From: Kluyvera cryocrescens NBRC 102467
GTDB taxonomy: Bacteria; Pseudomonadota; Gammaproteobacteria; Enterobacterales; Enterobacteriaceae
NCBI RefSeq assembly: GCF_001571285.1
Contig: NZ_BCTM01000013.1
Span: 122,426-186,425, forward strand
Direction of reading: 5' to 3'
DNA: 64,000 nucleotides
Under the pieces are notes generated by a model that saw only the letters and a program-made list of their open reading frames with translations, was not told the DNA's origin and did no database searches. The translations under genes and the position numbers were made by a program. This document shows positions 25,629 to 35,965 of this stretch, one piece after another (within the stretch, counting starts at the first letter, position 1; each line of letters opens with the position of its first letter).

Positions 25629-26144
25629 TTAACGTTTCTCGAGAGATTGGCGTAATGTGCCCGCGGGCGAATGGGTGTTGTTGCCCAGATAGCGCACATC
25701 ATCAACCGCCCAGCACTGCCCTTCACGCACCATCAGCACTTCATCCTTCCAGCTTTGGCTGCCCTGTTTTAACTCTACGCGCAGCGGGATGTTGCGAGCA
25801 TCCGTGTTCGGGATGGTGGAGGCGCTATCGACGCTGGCGCTGCTCGGTGGCGTCGTGCTGCTTGAGAACATCCCGGATTGCAGCAGCGCTCGCTTGCTCG
25901 CATCCTGGCTGCTGTCATTAAGCAGTTTGGCCAGTCCATCGCTCAGGTATGGGCGCAGTACGGCGTAGTCTGACGTCCGATGCTGGATTTGGAAATCGTA
26001 AAACTGCTGTGCCACGGTATCCGGGCCACCTTCCACGCAGGGTCCGCTGCGGGTACCGATATCTTTATAAGCAGGGGTGACGGTCGTACAGGCGCTCAGC
26101 AGCAGCGCAGCAGGAAAAATAAAGGCAAGGTTGGTATAACGCAT
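25629..26144 (-). CDS. ybjP: Lipoprotein YbjP
   Basis: 171-residue envelope lipoprotein of unknown function, same length as K-12 YbjP. Signal peptide MRYTNLAFIFPAALLLSAC with lipobox LSAC (C19); T at +2 predicts outer-membrane sorting. The mature part includes a Ser/Thr-rich stretch (FSSSTTPPSSAS) and QCWAVDDVRYL. Monocistronic and divergent from ybjQ. Confidence 0.9.
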   Translation of the reverse strand: MRYTNLAFIFPAALLLSACTTVTPAYKDIGTRSGPCVEGGPDTVAQQFYDFQIQHRTSDYAVLRPYLSDGLAKLLNDSSQDASKRALLQSGMFSSSTTPPSSASVDSASTIPNTDARNIPLRVELKQGSQSWKDEVLMVREGQCWAVDDVRYLGNNTHSPAGTLRQSLEKR

Positions 26145-26314
26145 AGTGATTCCTTGTGTGCAGTCCCGGCAGTAATCGCCTCGGCGCCGCCATGCAGCGG
26201 GCGCGATTTATGTATACGATTATGGAGTATTCCCTTTTCAAGCATAGCGTATCGGTCCGATAATGCGTTTAGCGCTGAGAGCTAAGACATTGAACGTTAA
26301 AGAAGGAGCAGGTA

Positions 26315-26638
26315 ATGCAATTTTCAACGACCCCCACCCTTGAAGGGCAGCCGATTGTCGAGTACTGCGGCGTAGTCACCGGGGAAGCCATTCTGGGTGC
26401 TAACATTTTTCGTGACTTTTTTGCCGGTATCCGCGACATCGTTGGCGGCCGCTCCGGGGCCTACGAAAAGGAACTGCGTAAGGCGCGGGAAATCGCCTTT
26501 AAAGAGCTGGGCGAACAGGCCAAAGCGCTGGGCGCTGACGCGGTGGTCGGTATCGATATTGACTACGAAACCGTGGGTAAAGACAGCAGCATGCTGATGG
26601 TCAGCGTAAGCGGAACGGCGGTTAAAACGCGCAGATGA
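26315..26638 (+). CDS. ybjQ: YbjQ family protein (UPF0145)
   Basis: 107-residue cytosolic protein of the heavy-metal-binding-like YbjQ/UPF0145 family, function unknown. Landmarks: [33 protein letters not shown] family block (start [10 protein letters not shown]), [19 protein letters not shown]. Shine-Dalgarno AAGGAG. Overlaps amiD by four bases (ATGA), so the two are co-translated. Confidence 0.93.
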   Translation: MQFSTTPTLEGQPIVEYCGVVTGEAILGANIFRDFFAGIRDIVGGRSGAYEKELRKAREIAFKELGEQAKALGADAVVGIDIDYETVGKDSSMLMVSVSGTAVKTRR

Positions 26639-27474
26639 AACGTTTTCTGGCGGTTTTAATGCTGGCCGTGGTGTTGGTGGGATGTGCCAGTAAAGAAGAG
26701 AAAAAAGCGGTGGTCGAGAAGCCTGGTTACGTTCTCGACCGCAGTCGTTCAGCACCGGCAGCCTATCCGCGCGTCAAAGTGCTGGTACTGCACTATACGG
26801 CGGATGATTTTGACGGTTCTCTTACCACCCTCACCGGGAGTCAGGTGAGCGTTCATTACCTTATCCCCTCAGTCCCCCCGCTGATGCGCGGTAAACCTAA
26901 GATCTGGCAGCTGGTGCCGGAGTCAGAGCTGGCCTGGCATGCAGGGATTAGCTTCTGGCGCGGCGCCACGCGGATCAACGACACCTCGATTGGCATTGAA
27001 CTGGAAAATCCCGGCTGGAAACAGTCGGAAGGTACCCGCTTCTTTACGCCGTTCGAGCCGGCGCAAATTCAGGCGCTGGTCCCGCTGGCTAAAGACATTA
27101 TCAAACGCTACAACATTGAGCCGCAGAACGTGGTGGCGCATGCGGATATTGCGCCGCAGCGTAAAGACGATCCCGGCCCACTTTTCCCGTGGCAGTCGCT
27201 GGCGCAGCAGGGTATAGGCGCATGGCCGGATGCACATCGGGTGGCGTTTTACCTCAATGGCCGTGCGCCAAACGCACCGGTGTCGACGACCAATCTTCTC
27301 GATTTATTGGGGCGCTACGGCTATGAAATTAAGCCGGGGATGACTCGGATGCAGCAGATTCGCGTGATTGCCGCCTTCCAGATGCACTTCCGGCCGGCAC
27401 GCTGGGATGGCATTGCTGATGCCGAAAGTCAGGCCATTGCGGAAGCGCTGCTGGAAAAATACGGTCAAGGATAA
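26635..27474 (+). CDS. amiD: N-acetylmuramoyl-L-alanine amidase AmiD
   Basis: Zinc-dependent outer-membrane lipoprotein that cleaves the muramoyl-alanine bond, including anhydro-muropeptides. The 279 residues have a lipoprotein signal ending LVGC (C17), an Ami_2 amidase domain with candidate ligands H53 (VLHYTADDF), H169 (VVAHADIAP) and D179 (KDDPGP), and a C-terminal peptidoglycan-binding helical domain (about 210-279). Convergent with ybjS, two bases between stops. Confidence 0.95.
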   Translation: MKRFLAVLMLAVVLVGCASKEEKKAVVEKPGYVLDRSRSAPAAYPRVKVLVLHYTADDFDGSLTTLTGSQVSVHYLIPSVPPLMRGKPKIWQLVPESELAWHAGISFWRGATRINDTSIGIELENPGWKQSEGTRFFTPFEPAQIQALVPLAKDIIKRYNIEPQNVVAHADIAPQRKDDPGPLFPWQSLAQQGIGAWPDAHRVAFYLNGRAPNAPVSTTNLLDLLGRYGYEIKPGMTRMQQIRVIAAFQMHFRPARWDGIADAESQAIAEALLEKYGQG

Positions 27475-27476
27475 GA

Positions 27477-28490
27477 CTAGCGGGGCAGTTTACCGTGATC
27501 TTCAAGCCAGGCGGCGGTACGAATGATACCGTCGTCGAGCGAGACGATTGGCTCGTACCCTAACTCTTCACGCGCGCGGCTGATATCGAGGGTAAAGTCG
27601 AAATTTAGCTTTGAAACACCGTAGTGGGTCAGCGATGGCTCTTTCGCACTCTTATCGCCAAAGCGTTCCATGCTGCGGGCGATCATGTCCAGCATCGGGT
27701 AGGGAACGGAACGGATCCGGCAGGCAATATCCAGCTCGTCAATCAGTCGTTCAACGATGCTGCGCAGGGTGCGCGGTTCGCCGTTGGTGATGTTATAGGC
27801 GCGGCCGGACGGCAGATCATCGCAGCGCGGCTGGCTGGCAAGCCACATCGCGTGTACGGCATTCTCGTAGTATGTCATGTCTACCATCGCGTGGCCGCCG
27901 CGCGGCAACAGCACGCTGCCGTAGTGGTGCATCATCTGCGCCAGACGTGGGATAAACACTTTGTCATGCGGACCAAAAACGCTCTGCGGACGCAGAATGG
28001 TAAAGCGCGTGTTGGGGTTTGCCTGCGCCAGCAGCTGGATCACTTCTTCGCTGGCAGCTTTGCTGCGAGCGAATTCGTTGGCGAAACGGTGCGGGCGGAA
28101 GTCTTCTTTGATATCGCGATGATGGTGATAGTCGAAGTACAGAGAAGGCGAAGAAATATGGATGAAATTACGTACCCCCCACGCCACGGCCCATTCGCCA
28201 AGACGACGGGTGGCACGGACGTTGGCCAAATCAAACGCGGCTTGCGTGCCCCACGGCGAGGTAAAGCTGGAGCAGTGCCAAAGGGTATCGACGCCCGCCA
28301 GCATGACCTTGGCTTGTGAAGAAACCAGTTCGGTTAGGTCAGCATGGACGAACTCGGCGCCCATTTTCTCCAGCAGTTTGCCCATCGCTTCATTGCGACC
28401 GCTCGCTCTGACGCTAATGCCCCTGCTGCGCAGATATTCAACTGCATTTCTGCCTAAACCGCTGGTGGCGCCGGTGACCAGTACCTTCAT
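27477..28490 (-). CDS. ybjS: NAD(P)-dependent epimerase/reductase-like YbjS
   Basis: Extended short-chain dehydrogenase of 337 residues from the ATG at 28490. N-terminal nucleotide-binding motif [26 protein letters not shown] and the YxxxK-like FARSKAA region, plus [13 protein letters not shown]. Resembles 3-beta-hydroxysteroid dehydrogenase-like epimerases; substrate unknown. Last gene of the poxB-ltaE-ybjT-ybjS row. Confidence 0.92.
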   Translation of the reverse strand: MKVLVTGATSGLGRNAVEYLRSRGISVRASGRNEAMGKLLEKMGAEFVHADLTELVSSQAKVMLAGVDTLWHCSSFTSPWGTQAAFDLANVRATRRLGEWAVAWGVRNFIHISSPSLYFDYHHHRDIKEDFRPHRFANEFARSKAASEEVIQLLAQANPNTRFTILRPQSVFGPHDKVFIPRLAQMMHHYGSVLLPRGGHAMVDMTYYENAVHAMWLASQPRCDDLPSGRAYNITNGEPRTLRSIVERLIDELDIACRIRSVPYPMLDMIARSMERFGDKSAKEPSLTHYGVSKLNFDFTLDISRAREELGYEPIVSLDDGIIRTAAWLEDHGKLPR

Positions 28491-28577
28491 AATCATCCAC
28501 AGTGTTAAAAAAGAGTTTCGTGCGCATTCTTCCGTTTATTTCACTCGTATGCAATGGGAAACTAAGACGAAAAAGGG

Positions 28578-30020
28578 TTATTGCGCATTTTTTCCTGTTG
28601 CTTGTTCTGCCAGATGAACAATTCGCCGCGCCATCCCGCGAAAGATGAAAAGGTGCGCTGGAATCATCAACAGCCAGTAGAGTAATCCTGGCATACCGTG
28701 CGGATGCCACCAGGCGCGAACGTCAAGTTCGCGATGTGTGCCTTTATCGACCATCGTAAAGCTCAGGCGACCCAGCCCCGGCGCTTTCATGCCGAACAGT
28801 AAGGTTAGCGCCTTTTCAGGTTCGACGATGATCACCTTCCAGCTATCGACCCTATCGCCGGTTTGCAGCATCGCGCTGGCAGGGCGGCCTTTGGCCAGCC
28901 GATGGCCAACTAGCAGATCCATGGCTGCGCGCGTTTTCCACAGAATATTTCCGAAGAAATAGCCCTCTTTGCCGCCGAGTTGGTTAACCACTTCCCACAG
29001 CGATGCCAGGCTGGCGGAGGTCTGGACGGTACAACCCGCCTGTTTGGCAAAAAAACCGTACTCCGGACGCCAGCGGGCGAACGCCTGGGCGTCGTACCCC
29101 CAGTCGCTGGAGTTAGCCAGCTTCTTCTCTTCTTCCAGCGTGCGGCGCACTGCTTCGTCAAAGGGGATCAGGGTTTGCGGGATCAGCGCCCGCAGCGTGC
29201 GATCGTCCGCCAGCAGATCGTGCTTTAGTCCTTGGATCAACGCCTTCGCGATCGTTGGCGGCACGGAGGTGATGACATTCAGAAACCACACTGAAATCCA
29301 ACTGGTAGGGAAAGGGATCGGGATCAGCAGACGATGGCGACCGCTGACCCGCATAAAGTGCTCAAACTGCTGCTGATAGGTGAGTTCTTCCGGGCCGGCA
29401 GCCTCTAAAACGCGATGTTCAGACGTGGGATGATTGAGCAATTCAACCAGGTAAACCAGCAGGTTTTCCAGTGCGATGGGCGTGGTGCGTGAACGTACCC
29501 AGCGCGGTGGCGTCAGCACCGGCAGGTTGTAGACCATGTCGCGCATCACCTCAAATGCAGCGGAACCGGCGCCGACGATAATGCCGGCTCGCAGTTCGCT
29601 TACCGGCACACCGGCATTACGCAGGATATCGGCAGTGAGCTGGCGGGCGCGTAAATGCGCAGACTGCTCATGGGCTGGCGCCTGCAGCGAACTGAGAAAA
29701 ATGAGCTGGTGCACCGGTGTTTTTCGCAGCGCGTCGCGCACGTTTTCAGCTACCCGACGTTCATGGGCGATAAAGTCCGAACCTTCACCCATGCCGTGCA
29801 CCAGGTAGTAGACCGTCTCCACACCTTCCAGCAGAGCAGAGAAATCACTGTTTTTTTCCAGATCTACCGCGTGGCAGGTCACCCCAGGCAGCTGTAGTTT
29901 TTGCAGCCGTTCAACACGACGCGCTACCGCCCGCACGGAGTATCCGCGCTGGCTGAGTTCAGTGACCAAATGCTGGCCGATATAGCCGCTGGCACCAAAA
30001 ACCAGAATAGACTGCGACAC
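28578..30020 (-). CDS. ybjT: Rossmann-fold SDR-like protein YbjT with DUF2867 domain
   Basis: 480 residues: N-terminal atypical SDR domain (about 1-250, [31 protein letters not shown]) and a C-terminal DUF2867-type region ([32 protein letters not shown]). Function unknown. Starts at GTG (30020) with GGAG six bases before; the N-terminus aligns with the K-12 protein (476). Ten bases after ltaE, so in one operon. Confidence 0.92.
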   Translation of the reverse strand: MSQSILVFGASGYIGQHLVTELSQRGYSVRAVARRVERLQKLQLPGVTCHAVDLEKNSDFSALLEGVETVYYLVHGMGEGSDFIAHERRVAENVRDALRKTPVHQLIFLSSLQAPAHEQSAHLRARQLTADILRNAGVPVSELRAGIIVGAGSAAFEVMRDMVYNLPVLTPPRWVRSRTTPIALENLLVYLVELLNHPTSEHRVLEAAGPEELTYQQQFEHFMRVSGRHRLLIPIPFPTSWISVWFLNVITSVPPTIAKALIQGLKHDLLADDRTLRALIPQTLIPFDEAVRRTLEEEKKLANSSDWGYDAQAFARWRPEYGFFAKQAGCTVQTSASLASLWEVVNQLGGKEGYFFGNILWKTRAAMDLLVGHRLAKGRPASAMLQTGDRVDSWKVIIVEPEKALTLLFGMKAPGLGRLSFTMVDKGTHRELDVRAWWHPHGMPGLLYWLLMIPAHLFIFRGMARRIVHLAEQATGKNAQ

Positions 30021-30030
30021 GTCGGGCTCC

Positions 30031-31032
30031 TTAGCGGGCTAAAAACGCTTTCCAGTGGCTGACAACCTCAGCAAGCTGCTGACGGCTGACGTCCAGATGC
30101 GTCACCAGGCGGACGATTGGCGAGGCGTTAATCAGCACCCCGCGCTGCTGCATAAACTCGCCCAGCGCAGCGGCGTTTGCCTCACCCACGCGCACGAACA
30201 GCATGTTGGTGTCATGGCGCATCACGTCGGCACCAATTTCGCGCAGCTGTTCGGCAAGCCAAGCGGCGTTGTCGTGATCGTCTTGTAGGCGAGCGACATT
30301 ATTTTTCAGGGCATACAGCCCGGCTGCCGCCAGGAATCCGGCCTGACGCATGCCGCCGCCGGTCATTTTACGCCAGCGGTTGGCGCGCTTAATGTAATCG
30401 CGGTTGCCGACCAGCAGAGAGCCGACGGGGGTGCCAAGGCCTTTGGAGAGACAGATGGTGAAAGAGTCGCAGTATTGGGCAATCTCTTTTAGCTCGCAGC
30501 CGTAGGTGACGAGGGCGTTAAAAATACGCGCGCCGTCAACGTGCAGCGCCAGACCGCGTTGGCGGGTAAATTCCCACGCCTCTTTCAGGTAGGCCTGCGG
30601 CAGCACTTTGCCGTTATGGGTGTTTTCAATGCTCAGCAGTTTGGTGCGGGCGAAGTGGATATCGTCAGCTTTGATTTTAGCCGCCACTTTATCCAGCGGC
30701 AGCGTACCATCGGCTGCGGCATCGATCGGCTGTGGTTGAATGCTACCCAGTACCGCTGCGCCGCCTGCTTCATACAGATAGTTATGCGCCCCTTGGCCAA
30801 CAATGTACTCTTCCCCGCGTTCGCAGTGGCTTAACAGCGCCACCAGGTTGGCCTGGGTTCCGGTTGGCAGGAACAGCGCCGCCTCTTTACCTGCCAATTC
30901 GGCGGCATACTGTTGCAGGGCGTTAACGGTTGGGTCATCGCCATAGACGTCATCGCCGACCGGCGCGGCCACCATCTCATCAAGCATGGCGCGCGTCGGG
31001 CGGGTGACGGTATCACTACGCAAATCAATCAT
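30031..31032 (-). CDS. ltaE: Low-specificity L-threonine aldolase
   Basis: PLP enzyme (fold type I) cleaving L-threonine and L-allo-threonine to glycine and acetaldehyde. The 333 residues include SDTVTRPT, the PLP-stacking and phosphate region [19 protein letters not shown] and the Schiff-base lysine K197 in [12 protein letters not shown]. Full length. Follows poxB by 39 bases. Confidence 0.96.
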   Translation of the reverse strand: MIDLRSDTVTRPTRAMLDEMVAAPVGDDVYGDDPTVNALQQYAAELAGKEAALFLPTGTQANLVALLSHCERGEEYIVGQGAHNYLYEAGGAAVLGSIQPQPIDAAADGTLPLDKVAAKIKADDIHFARTKLLSIENTHNGKVLPQAYLKEAWEFTRQRGLALHVDGARIFNALVTYGCELKEIAQYCDSFTICLSKGLGTPVGSLLVGNRDYIKRANRWRKMTGGGMRQAGFLAAAGLYALKNNVARLQDDHDNAAWLAEQLREIGADVMRHDTNMLFVRVGEANAAALGEFMQQRGVLINASPIVRLVTHLDVSRQQLAEVVSHWKAFLAR

Positions 31033-31071
31033 GGCATTTTCCTTTTTAAACTCAGAACAATGCCATCCTTT

Positions 31072-32790
31072 TTACCTGAGCCAGTTGGTTTTCGCCAGTT
31101 CGATAACTTCATCGCCGCGGCCGTTGATGATGGCGCGCAGCATATACAGACTAAAGCCCTTCGCCTGCTCCAGCTTCACCTGCGGCGGCATGGCTAACTC
31201 TTCTTTAGCCACGACGACGTCGATCAGTACCGGGCCGTCGATACTAAAAGCACGCTGCAGCGCCTCATCGACGTCGGCCGCTTTTTCGACGCGAATACCG
31301 GGAATACCGCAGGCTTCAGCGATACGGGCAAAGTTGGTGTCGTGCAGTTCGGTGCCATCGGTGAGATAACCACCGGCTTTCATCTCCATGGCGACAAAGC
31401 CCAGCACGCTATTGTTAAAGACCACGATTTTGACCGGCAGCTTCATCTGCGCCACCGACAAAAAATCGCCCATCAGCATACTAAAGCCGCCGTCCCCACA
31501 CATTGCTACCACCTGGCGATCCGGATGAGTGGCCTGAGCGCCCAGCGCCTGCGGCATAGCGTTGGCCATCGAACCGTGGTTGAACGAGCCGAGCAGGCGG
31601 CGTTTGCCGTTCATCTGCAAATAGCGCGCGGCCCACACCGTCGGGGTGCCGACATCACAGGTAAAGATCGCGTCATCGGCGGCGAAGCGGCTAATTTGCT
31701 GCGCCAGATACTGCGGGTGAATCACTTTGTCGCTGGCGGTGGCTAAATCATCCAGCCCTTTGCGCGCACTGCGGTAGTGCTCCAGCGCTTTATCGAGGAA
31801 GCGACGGTCGCTTTTCTCTTCCAGCATCGGCAGGAGAGCGGCAAGCGTAGCTTTGACATCGCCAATCAGCGCCATGTCGACCTTACTGTGCGCCCCAATG
31901 CTGGCGGGATTGATGTCGATTTGAATGATGGTGCTTTCGGTTGGATAGAACGGGCGATAGGGGAACTGCGTGCCGAGCAGAATCAGGGTATCGGCGTTCA
32001 TCATCGCGTGGAAGCCGGAGGAGAAACCGATAAGACCGGTCATTCCGACGTCGTAAGGGTTATCGTACTCGACGTGCTCTTTGCCGCGCAGGGCGTGAAC
32101 AATAGGGGATTTCAGCTTCTCAGCGAAAGCCGTGAGCTCCGCGTGTGCTCCTGCGCAGCCGCTGCCGCACAGTAAGGTGATGTTGCTGGATGATTTGAGT
32201 TTTTCAGCCAGTTTTTCCAGCTCGCTATGCGCGGGGGTGACGACAGGCTGTGGCGCGGGATACCAATGGGTACTGGCGCTTTCCGGTGCGGCCTTCAGCG
32301 CGACGTCACCCGGTAGCACCACTACCGAAACGCCACGGTTGAGAACCGCTTTGCGCATGGCGATTGCCAGCACCTGCGGGATCTGCTCCGGGGATGAAAC
32401 CAGTTCACAGTAGTGGCTGCATTCGCGGAACAACTCCTGCGGGTGCGTTTCCTGAAAATAACCGCTACCGATTTCGCTCGACGGAATATGCGCGGCGATG
32501 GCTAAGACGGGAACATGGTTACGGTGGCAGTCAAACAGACCGTTAATTAAATGCAGGTTTCCAGGCCCGCAGGAGCCGGCGCATACCGCCAGTTCGCCGG
32601 TTAACTGCGCTTCTGCACCGGCGGCGAAGGCGGCGACCTCTTCGTGTCGCGTGGGCATCCACGCGATGGTGCCCATCCGGTTTAGGCTGTCGCTGAGCCC
32701 GTTGAGGGAGTCTCCCGTCACTCCCCAGATTCGTTTCACTCCGGCCTGTTCAAGAGTTTTGGCAATGTAGTTGGCTACGGTCTGTTTCAT
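31072..32790 (-). CDS. poxB: Pyruvate:ubiquinone oxidoreductase PoxB
   Basis: Thiamine-diphosphate and FAD flavoprotein that decarboxylates pyruvate to acetate and CO2, passing electrons to ubiquinone at the inner membrane, mainly in stationary phase. The 572 residues contain the conserved glutamate in [13 protein letters not shown], the FAD domain (about 180-340), and the ThDP motif [17 protein letters not shown] to NN. The C-terminal lipid-activated segment is present. Shine-Dalgarno AAGGAGA precedes the ATG. Confidence 0.97.
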   Translation of the reverse strand: MKQTVANYIAKTLEQAGVKRIWGVTGDSLNGLSDSLNRMGTIAWMPTRHEEVAAFAAGAEAQLTGELAVCAGSCGPGNLHLINGLFDCHRNHVPVLAIAAHIPSSEIGSGYFQETHPQELFRECSHYCELVSSPEQIPQVLAIAMRKAVLNRGVSVVVLPGDVALKAAPESASTHWYPAPQPVVTPAHSELEKLAEKLKSSSNITLLCGSGCAGAHAELTAFAEKLKSPIVHALRGKEHVEYDNPYDVGMTGLIGFSSGFHAMMNADTLILLGTQFPYRPFYPTESTIIQIDINPASIGAHSKVDMALIGDVKATLAALLPMLEEKSDRRFLDKALEHYRSARKGLDDLATASDKVIHPQYLAQQISRFAADDAIFTCDVGTPTVWAARYLQMNGKRRLLGSFNHGSMANAMPQALGAQATHPDRQVVAMCGDGGFSMLMGDFLSVAQMKLPVKIVVFNNSVLGFVAMEMKAGGYLTDGTELHDTNFARIAEACGIPGIRVEKAADVDEALQRAFSIDGPVLIDVVVAKEELAMPPQVKLEQAKGFSLYMLRAIINGRGDEVIELAKTNWLR

Positions 32791-32942
32791 GGTTTTCCAT
32801 CTCCTTAAATGTGATACCGGTTACAAGTTTAGATGAATCTCGTCGTTTCGCTGGCTGAATCCCCTTATTTTCAGCAGGTATATTTACGCAGAAAGAACAA
32901 GTAACGTGGGGCTCTACAGGGATAAACAGGGAAATTATTCAA

Positions 32943-33377
32943 ATGATTACAACATTGTTAAATACGGTAAACCGTATGCTGTCGCATGAGGATTTTGGCA
33001 AGCTGCTGCTGCGTCTTGCGGTAGGCGGTCTCATGTTGTTTCACGGGCTGCATAAGCTGATTGGTGGCGTAGATGGCATCAGCGCGATGCTGGTGGCCAA
33101 AGGGCTTCCGGGGTTTATCGCCTACGGTGTACTGGTGGGTGAAGTGGTGGCGCCCATTCTGTTGATCCTCGGCATACTGACTCGCCCGGCGGCGCTGGTA
33201 CTGGCGTTTACCATGATTGTGGCATGGCTAATGGTTGGGCTGGGTGAAACCGCCGCGTTGGAAAAAACCGGCGCGTGGGCGATTGAGAGCCTGGTCTATT
33301 TCTTCGTTGCCGCGCTGGCGATTGCCTTTATGGGCGCCGGGAAGTATGCGCTGGGCGGTCATTCGGCCTGGCGCTAG
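32943..33377 (+). CDS. DoxX-family membrane protein
   Basis: 144-residue protein with four transmembrane helices and the DoxX signature (LLLRLAVGGLMLFHGLHKL, GEVVAPILLILGI, ALVLAFTMIVAWLMVG). DoxX proteins are thiosulfate:quinone oxidoreductase-like or redox-complex subunits; the role here is unknown. Divergent from poxB, in a spot that lacks this gene in K-12. Terminator at 33403-33425. GC content looks like its neighbours. Confidence 0.85.
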   Translation: MITTLLNTVNRMLSHEDFGKLLLRLAVGGLMLFHGLHKLIGGVDGISAMLVAKGLPGFIAYGVLVGEVVAPILLILGILTRPAALVLAFTMIVAWLMVGLGETAALEKTGAWAIESLVYFFVAALAIAFMGAGKYALGGHSAWR

Positions 33378-33402
33378 TTTACTCGTAGAAGCAGAGGCCA
33401 AA

Positions 33403-33425
33403 CCCAGCCAACGGCTGGGTTTTTT
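33403..33425 (+). terminator. Terminator of the DoxX gene
   Basis: CCCAGCC (33403-33409) pairs with GGCTGGG (33413-33419), followed by six T. Confidence 0.85.
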
Positions 33426-33443
33426 ATTACGGATGCGTGCGCC

Positions 33444-33974
33444 TCAATCACTGGCCAGTTTATAGGCAAAGATATGCACCACATTAGCGGCAATAGGATA
33501 CAGGCCCAGGCATTCGGTTCTGGCCTTAATCTCTTCAACGGCTAGATCGGGATTTGGCTCGCGCCCTCCCCAAATCAGGAGACCTTTTTGGCCGTAATCT
33601 TCCATCACTTCAACGGTTTTACCGTTAGCCAGCTCAAGCACTGCTGTCGAGGTAGTTAGCGGTGTCAGGTTGCCATCGTCATCGGCAACAGAGAGCACAG
33701 TGATAGCGGCGCGGGATGTGGCCTCATTATACGGCGATACGGTGATGCCATTCGCTGCCACTGGCGTGATGTTGAGCCGCGAGGTGACGACATCACGAGA
33801 CGTTTCGGTCGGTATTCTACCTCCCCAGAGCTCGAAACCGTCGGGGATTTCTGGTGGCAATGGCGATTGGCTACCCGCCAGCTCTAGCGTTTGACCATGC
33901 TCAAATTCAACCACAATACTGCGGCCTTTTTGCAAGATTAAGTCACCATCAGGGTCCGTCATATAGATTTTCAT
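33444..33974 (-). CDS. Unknown protein with an internally duplicated WGGR module
   Basis: I do not recognise a family. The ATG at 33974 with GGTGAG upstream gives 176 residues without signal peptide or membrane helix. The chain has two copies of one module: a beta-rich segment (EFEHGQTLEL and LELANGKTVEV), then W-G-G-R-x-P (residues 50-55 and 135-140), then P-[VI]-A-A-N (71-75 and 160-164), then an aromatic close (SPY, FAY). The copies are about 85 residues apart. The composition is acidic. It lies between DoxX and a LysR gene, on the LysR strand, so possibly co-transcribed with it. A cytosolic small-molecule or phage-like structural role cannot be decided. Confidence 0.65.
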   Translation of the reverse strand: MKIYMTDPDGDLILQKGRSIVVEFEHGQTLELAGSQSPLPPEIPDGFELWGGRIPTETSRDVVTSRLNITPVAANGITVSPYNEATSRAAITVLSVADDDGNLTPLTTSTAVLELANGKTVEVMEDYGQKGLLIWGGREPNPDLAVEEIKARTECLGLYPIAANVVHIFAYKLASD

Positions 33975-34051
33975 ATTCTCACCCAAGCCATGTTTATTAT
34001 GCAGAGTATCGCGGCTCACCTGTAATCGGTAATGCAACAGGAAACTCTTTT

Positions 34052-34936
34052 CTATTCCGAGTCCGTTAAATGCTGTTTGAGGGCGTCGAGAAACAGGCTG
34101 AGCGCCGCATGCTGGTGGTCTCGGGATTGATAGAGGCCATAAATGCCCAGCGGCTGCGGTTCCAGATGCGGCAATACCCTCACCAACTGCCCCTTTTCCA
34201 GAGCGCTGCGCGCCTCAATCTCAGGAACCATTGCCAGGCCGACGCCGGCGGCGGCCATATCACACAGCAGTGACGAGATGCCGGCGCTGAAATTCCCGCC
34301 CACGGCAACCGACATCACTCCGGTATCGCGATCGCGAAAAGACCAGGACTGCGCGGAAAAACGGCTGTAATGCAGACAATTATGTTGGGCGAGATCCTCA
34401 AGCGTTGTCGGCGTGCCCGCCGTGTTAAGGTACTCCGGTGAGGCACACAGTACCGATCGGCATGTTCCAAGAGTGCGCGCAATAGCCCCAGGCTCCGGCT
34501 CATTGGTGATGCGAATCGCCAGATCGATGCGTTCTCCTACCAGGCTGACCGGATGGTTATTGATATCGACCTCGATACGTAAGGCCGGATAGCGGGCGAG
34601 AAAGGCGGGGATAACCGGCCTGAGCAGGTGGGTGGCGGTAAAATGGGCGCAGGCGATACGCAGCGTTCCGGAAGGCGTAATGCGGGTCGCGTCCCCTTCG
34701 ATGCCCTGTGAGAGCAGAACCAGTTGCCGCGTCTTCTCCAGCGTTTTCTCCCCTGCAGGCGTAATGGTCAGCCGCCGCGTTGAACGGTGAATCAGCCGCG
34801 AACCGGCCCACTTCTCCATCTCATCGAGGTAACGGCTGACCATGGGGCGCGAGATGCCCAGCGAACGGGCGGCGGCGCTGAGGCTCCCAAGTTCACAAAT
34901 GCGGTTGTAGGTGATTGCGGCCATGATTCTGTCCAT
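34052..34936 (-). CDS. LysR-family transcriptional regulator
   Basis: 294 residues from the ATG at 34936; the open frame reaches 35062 but the helix-turn-helix begins here (ICELGSLSAAARSLGISRPMVSRYLDEME, about residues 10-40). The C-terminal LysR substrate domain (about 85-290) carries RLTITPAGEK, PVIPAFLARYPALRIEVD and GVGLAMVPE. Divergent from the MBL-fold gene at 35061, its likely target. Confidence 0.88.
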   Translation of the reverse strand: MDRIMAAITYNRICELGSLSAAARSLGISRPMVSRYLDEMEKWAGSRLIHRSTRRLTITPAGEKTLEKTRQLVLLSQGIEGDATRITPSGTLRIACAHFTATHLLRPVIPAFLARYPALRIEVDINNHPVSLVGERIDLAIRITNEPEPGAIARTLGTCRSVLCASPEYLNTAGTPTTLEDLAQHNCLHYSRFSAQSWSFRDRDTGVMSVAVGGNFSAGISSLLCDMAAAGVGLAMVPEIEARSALEKGQLVRVLPHLEPQPLGIYGLYQSRDHQHAALSLFLDALKQHLTDSE

Positions 34937-35060
34937 TACATTCCCATTTGATCGTTTTATGAAACTCTGCATGTATTGTTTCAGGAATTCTAGCAGAAGT
35001 ATAAATCCGTAAAATGGGGGGTATCGAAAGCCAAACCCGGCTCTATCACTAAGGATCACC

Positions 35061-35912
35061 ATGAACGTAAAAACGCTATCACTGGTATTGTCGCTGGCAG
35101 CCGCACCCGCATTTGCCGCGCCGTTACAGCTTGATGTCTACAACCCGCAGGACAAGGGGATTTTCCCGGTCTCCTCGACATTGGTTTCCGGGCCAAAAGA
35201 AGCGATTTTATTTGATGCTCAGTTCAGCGTGAAAGATGGTGAAAAGCTGGTGCAAATGATCAACGCCAGCGGCAAAACGCTTAAAGAGATTGTGATCACC
35301 TCAGGCGATCCGGATTTCTACTTTGGCCTTGAACCGTTGGTGAAGGCATTCCCGCAGGCGAAAGTCGTGGCATCTCAGGCCGTGGTGGATCACATTAAGG
35401 CCACCAAGGACGCGAAGCTAGCCTTCTGGGGACCGCAGATGAAAGAGGGCGCGCCGACCAAAGTCATCGTGCCGCAGGCCACCAACAGTACCCGCTTTAC
35501 CGTGGACGGTGAGCCGCTTGAGCTGAAGCACGCAGGTGAATATGCCGCATACGTATGGATCCCGGCGAATAAAGTCATTCTGGGCGGTACCGGTATTGCG
35601 TCCGGTATTCACGTCTGGACCGCTGACACGCAAACGCCGGCAATCCGTCAGGGCTGGATGAACGTGTTAAGCGAGATGCAGTCACTCAAACCGCAGCAGG
35701 TGATCCCGGGCCATTACCTGGGCGAGCGACCGGCAGGCGTTGCGGCCATCACTTTCACCCATCGTTATCTGCAAACCTTCGAGCAGGCGCTCAGCCAGCA
35801 TAAAACGTCGAAAGCAGTGATAAGCGCGATGAAGGCAGAGTATCCGAATCTGGCGGATGACAGCTCGCTTGAGTTAAGCGCGAAGGTCAATACCGGCGAG
35901 ATGAAGTGGTAA
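35061..35912 (+). CDS. Secreted metallo-beta-lactamase-fold protein with degenerate metal site
   Basis: 283 residues with a Sec signal peptide (MNVKTLSLVLSLAAAPAFA, cleavage near 19). The fold is metallo-beta-lactamase-like, but the usual HxHxDH is TSGDPDF (T80-F86): both histidines and the last histidine are replaced, only D85 remains. The bridging aspartate position reads LGGTG (around 175) and only H218 in PGHY is kept. Such a protein probably binds no zinc pair and is either a non-canonical hydrolase or a binding protein. Divergently paired with a LysR regulator. Confidence 0.8.
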   Translation: MNVKTLSLVLSLAAAPAFAAPLQLDVYNPQDKGIFPVSSTLVSGPKEAILFDAQFSVKDGEKLVQMINASGKTLKEIVITSGDPDFYFGLEPLVKAFPQAKVVASQAVVDHIKATKDAKLAFWGPQMKEGAPTKVIVPQATNSTRFTVDGEPLELKHAGEYAAYVWIPANKVILGGTGIASGIHVWTADTQTPAIRQGWMNVLSEMQSLKPQQVIPGHYLGERPAGVAAITFTHRYLQTFEQALSQHKTSKAVISAMKAEYPNLADDSSLELSAKVNTGEMKW

Positions 35913-35965
35913 GGCAATAGCGTGACATTATCGGTCACAGGGCGCATTCCCTGTGGCCATTCACG

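Noticed and set aside
35061..35912. MBL-fold gene as pseudogene
   Set aside because: Full-length frame, signal peptide and conserved downstream blocks intact. Missing ligands alone do not show decay.
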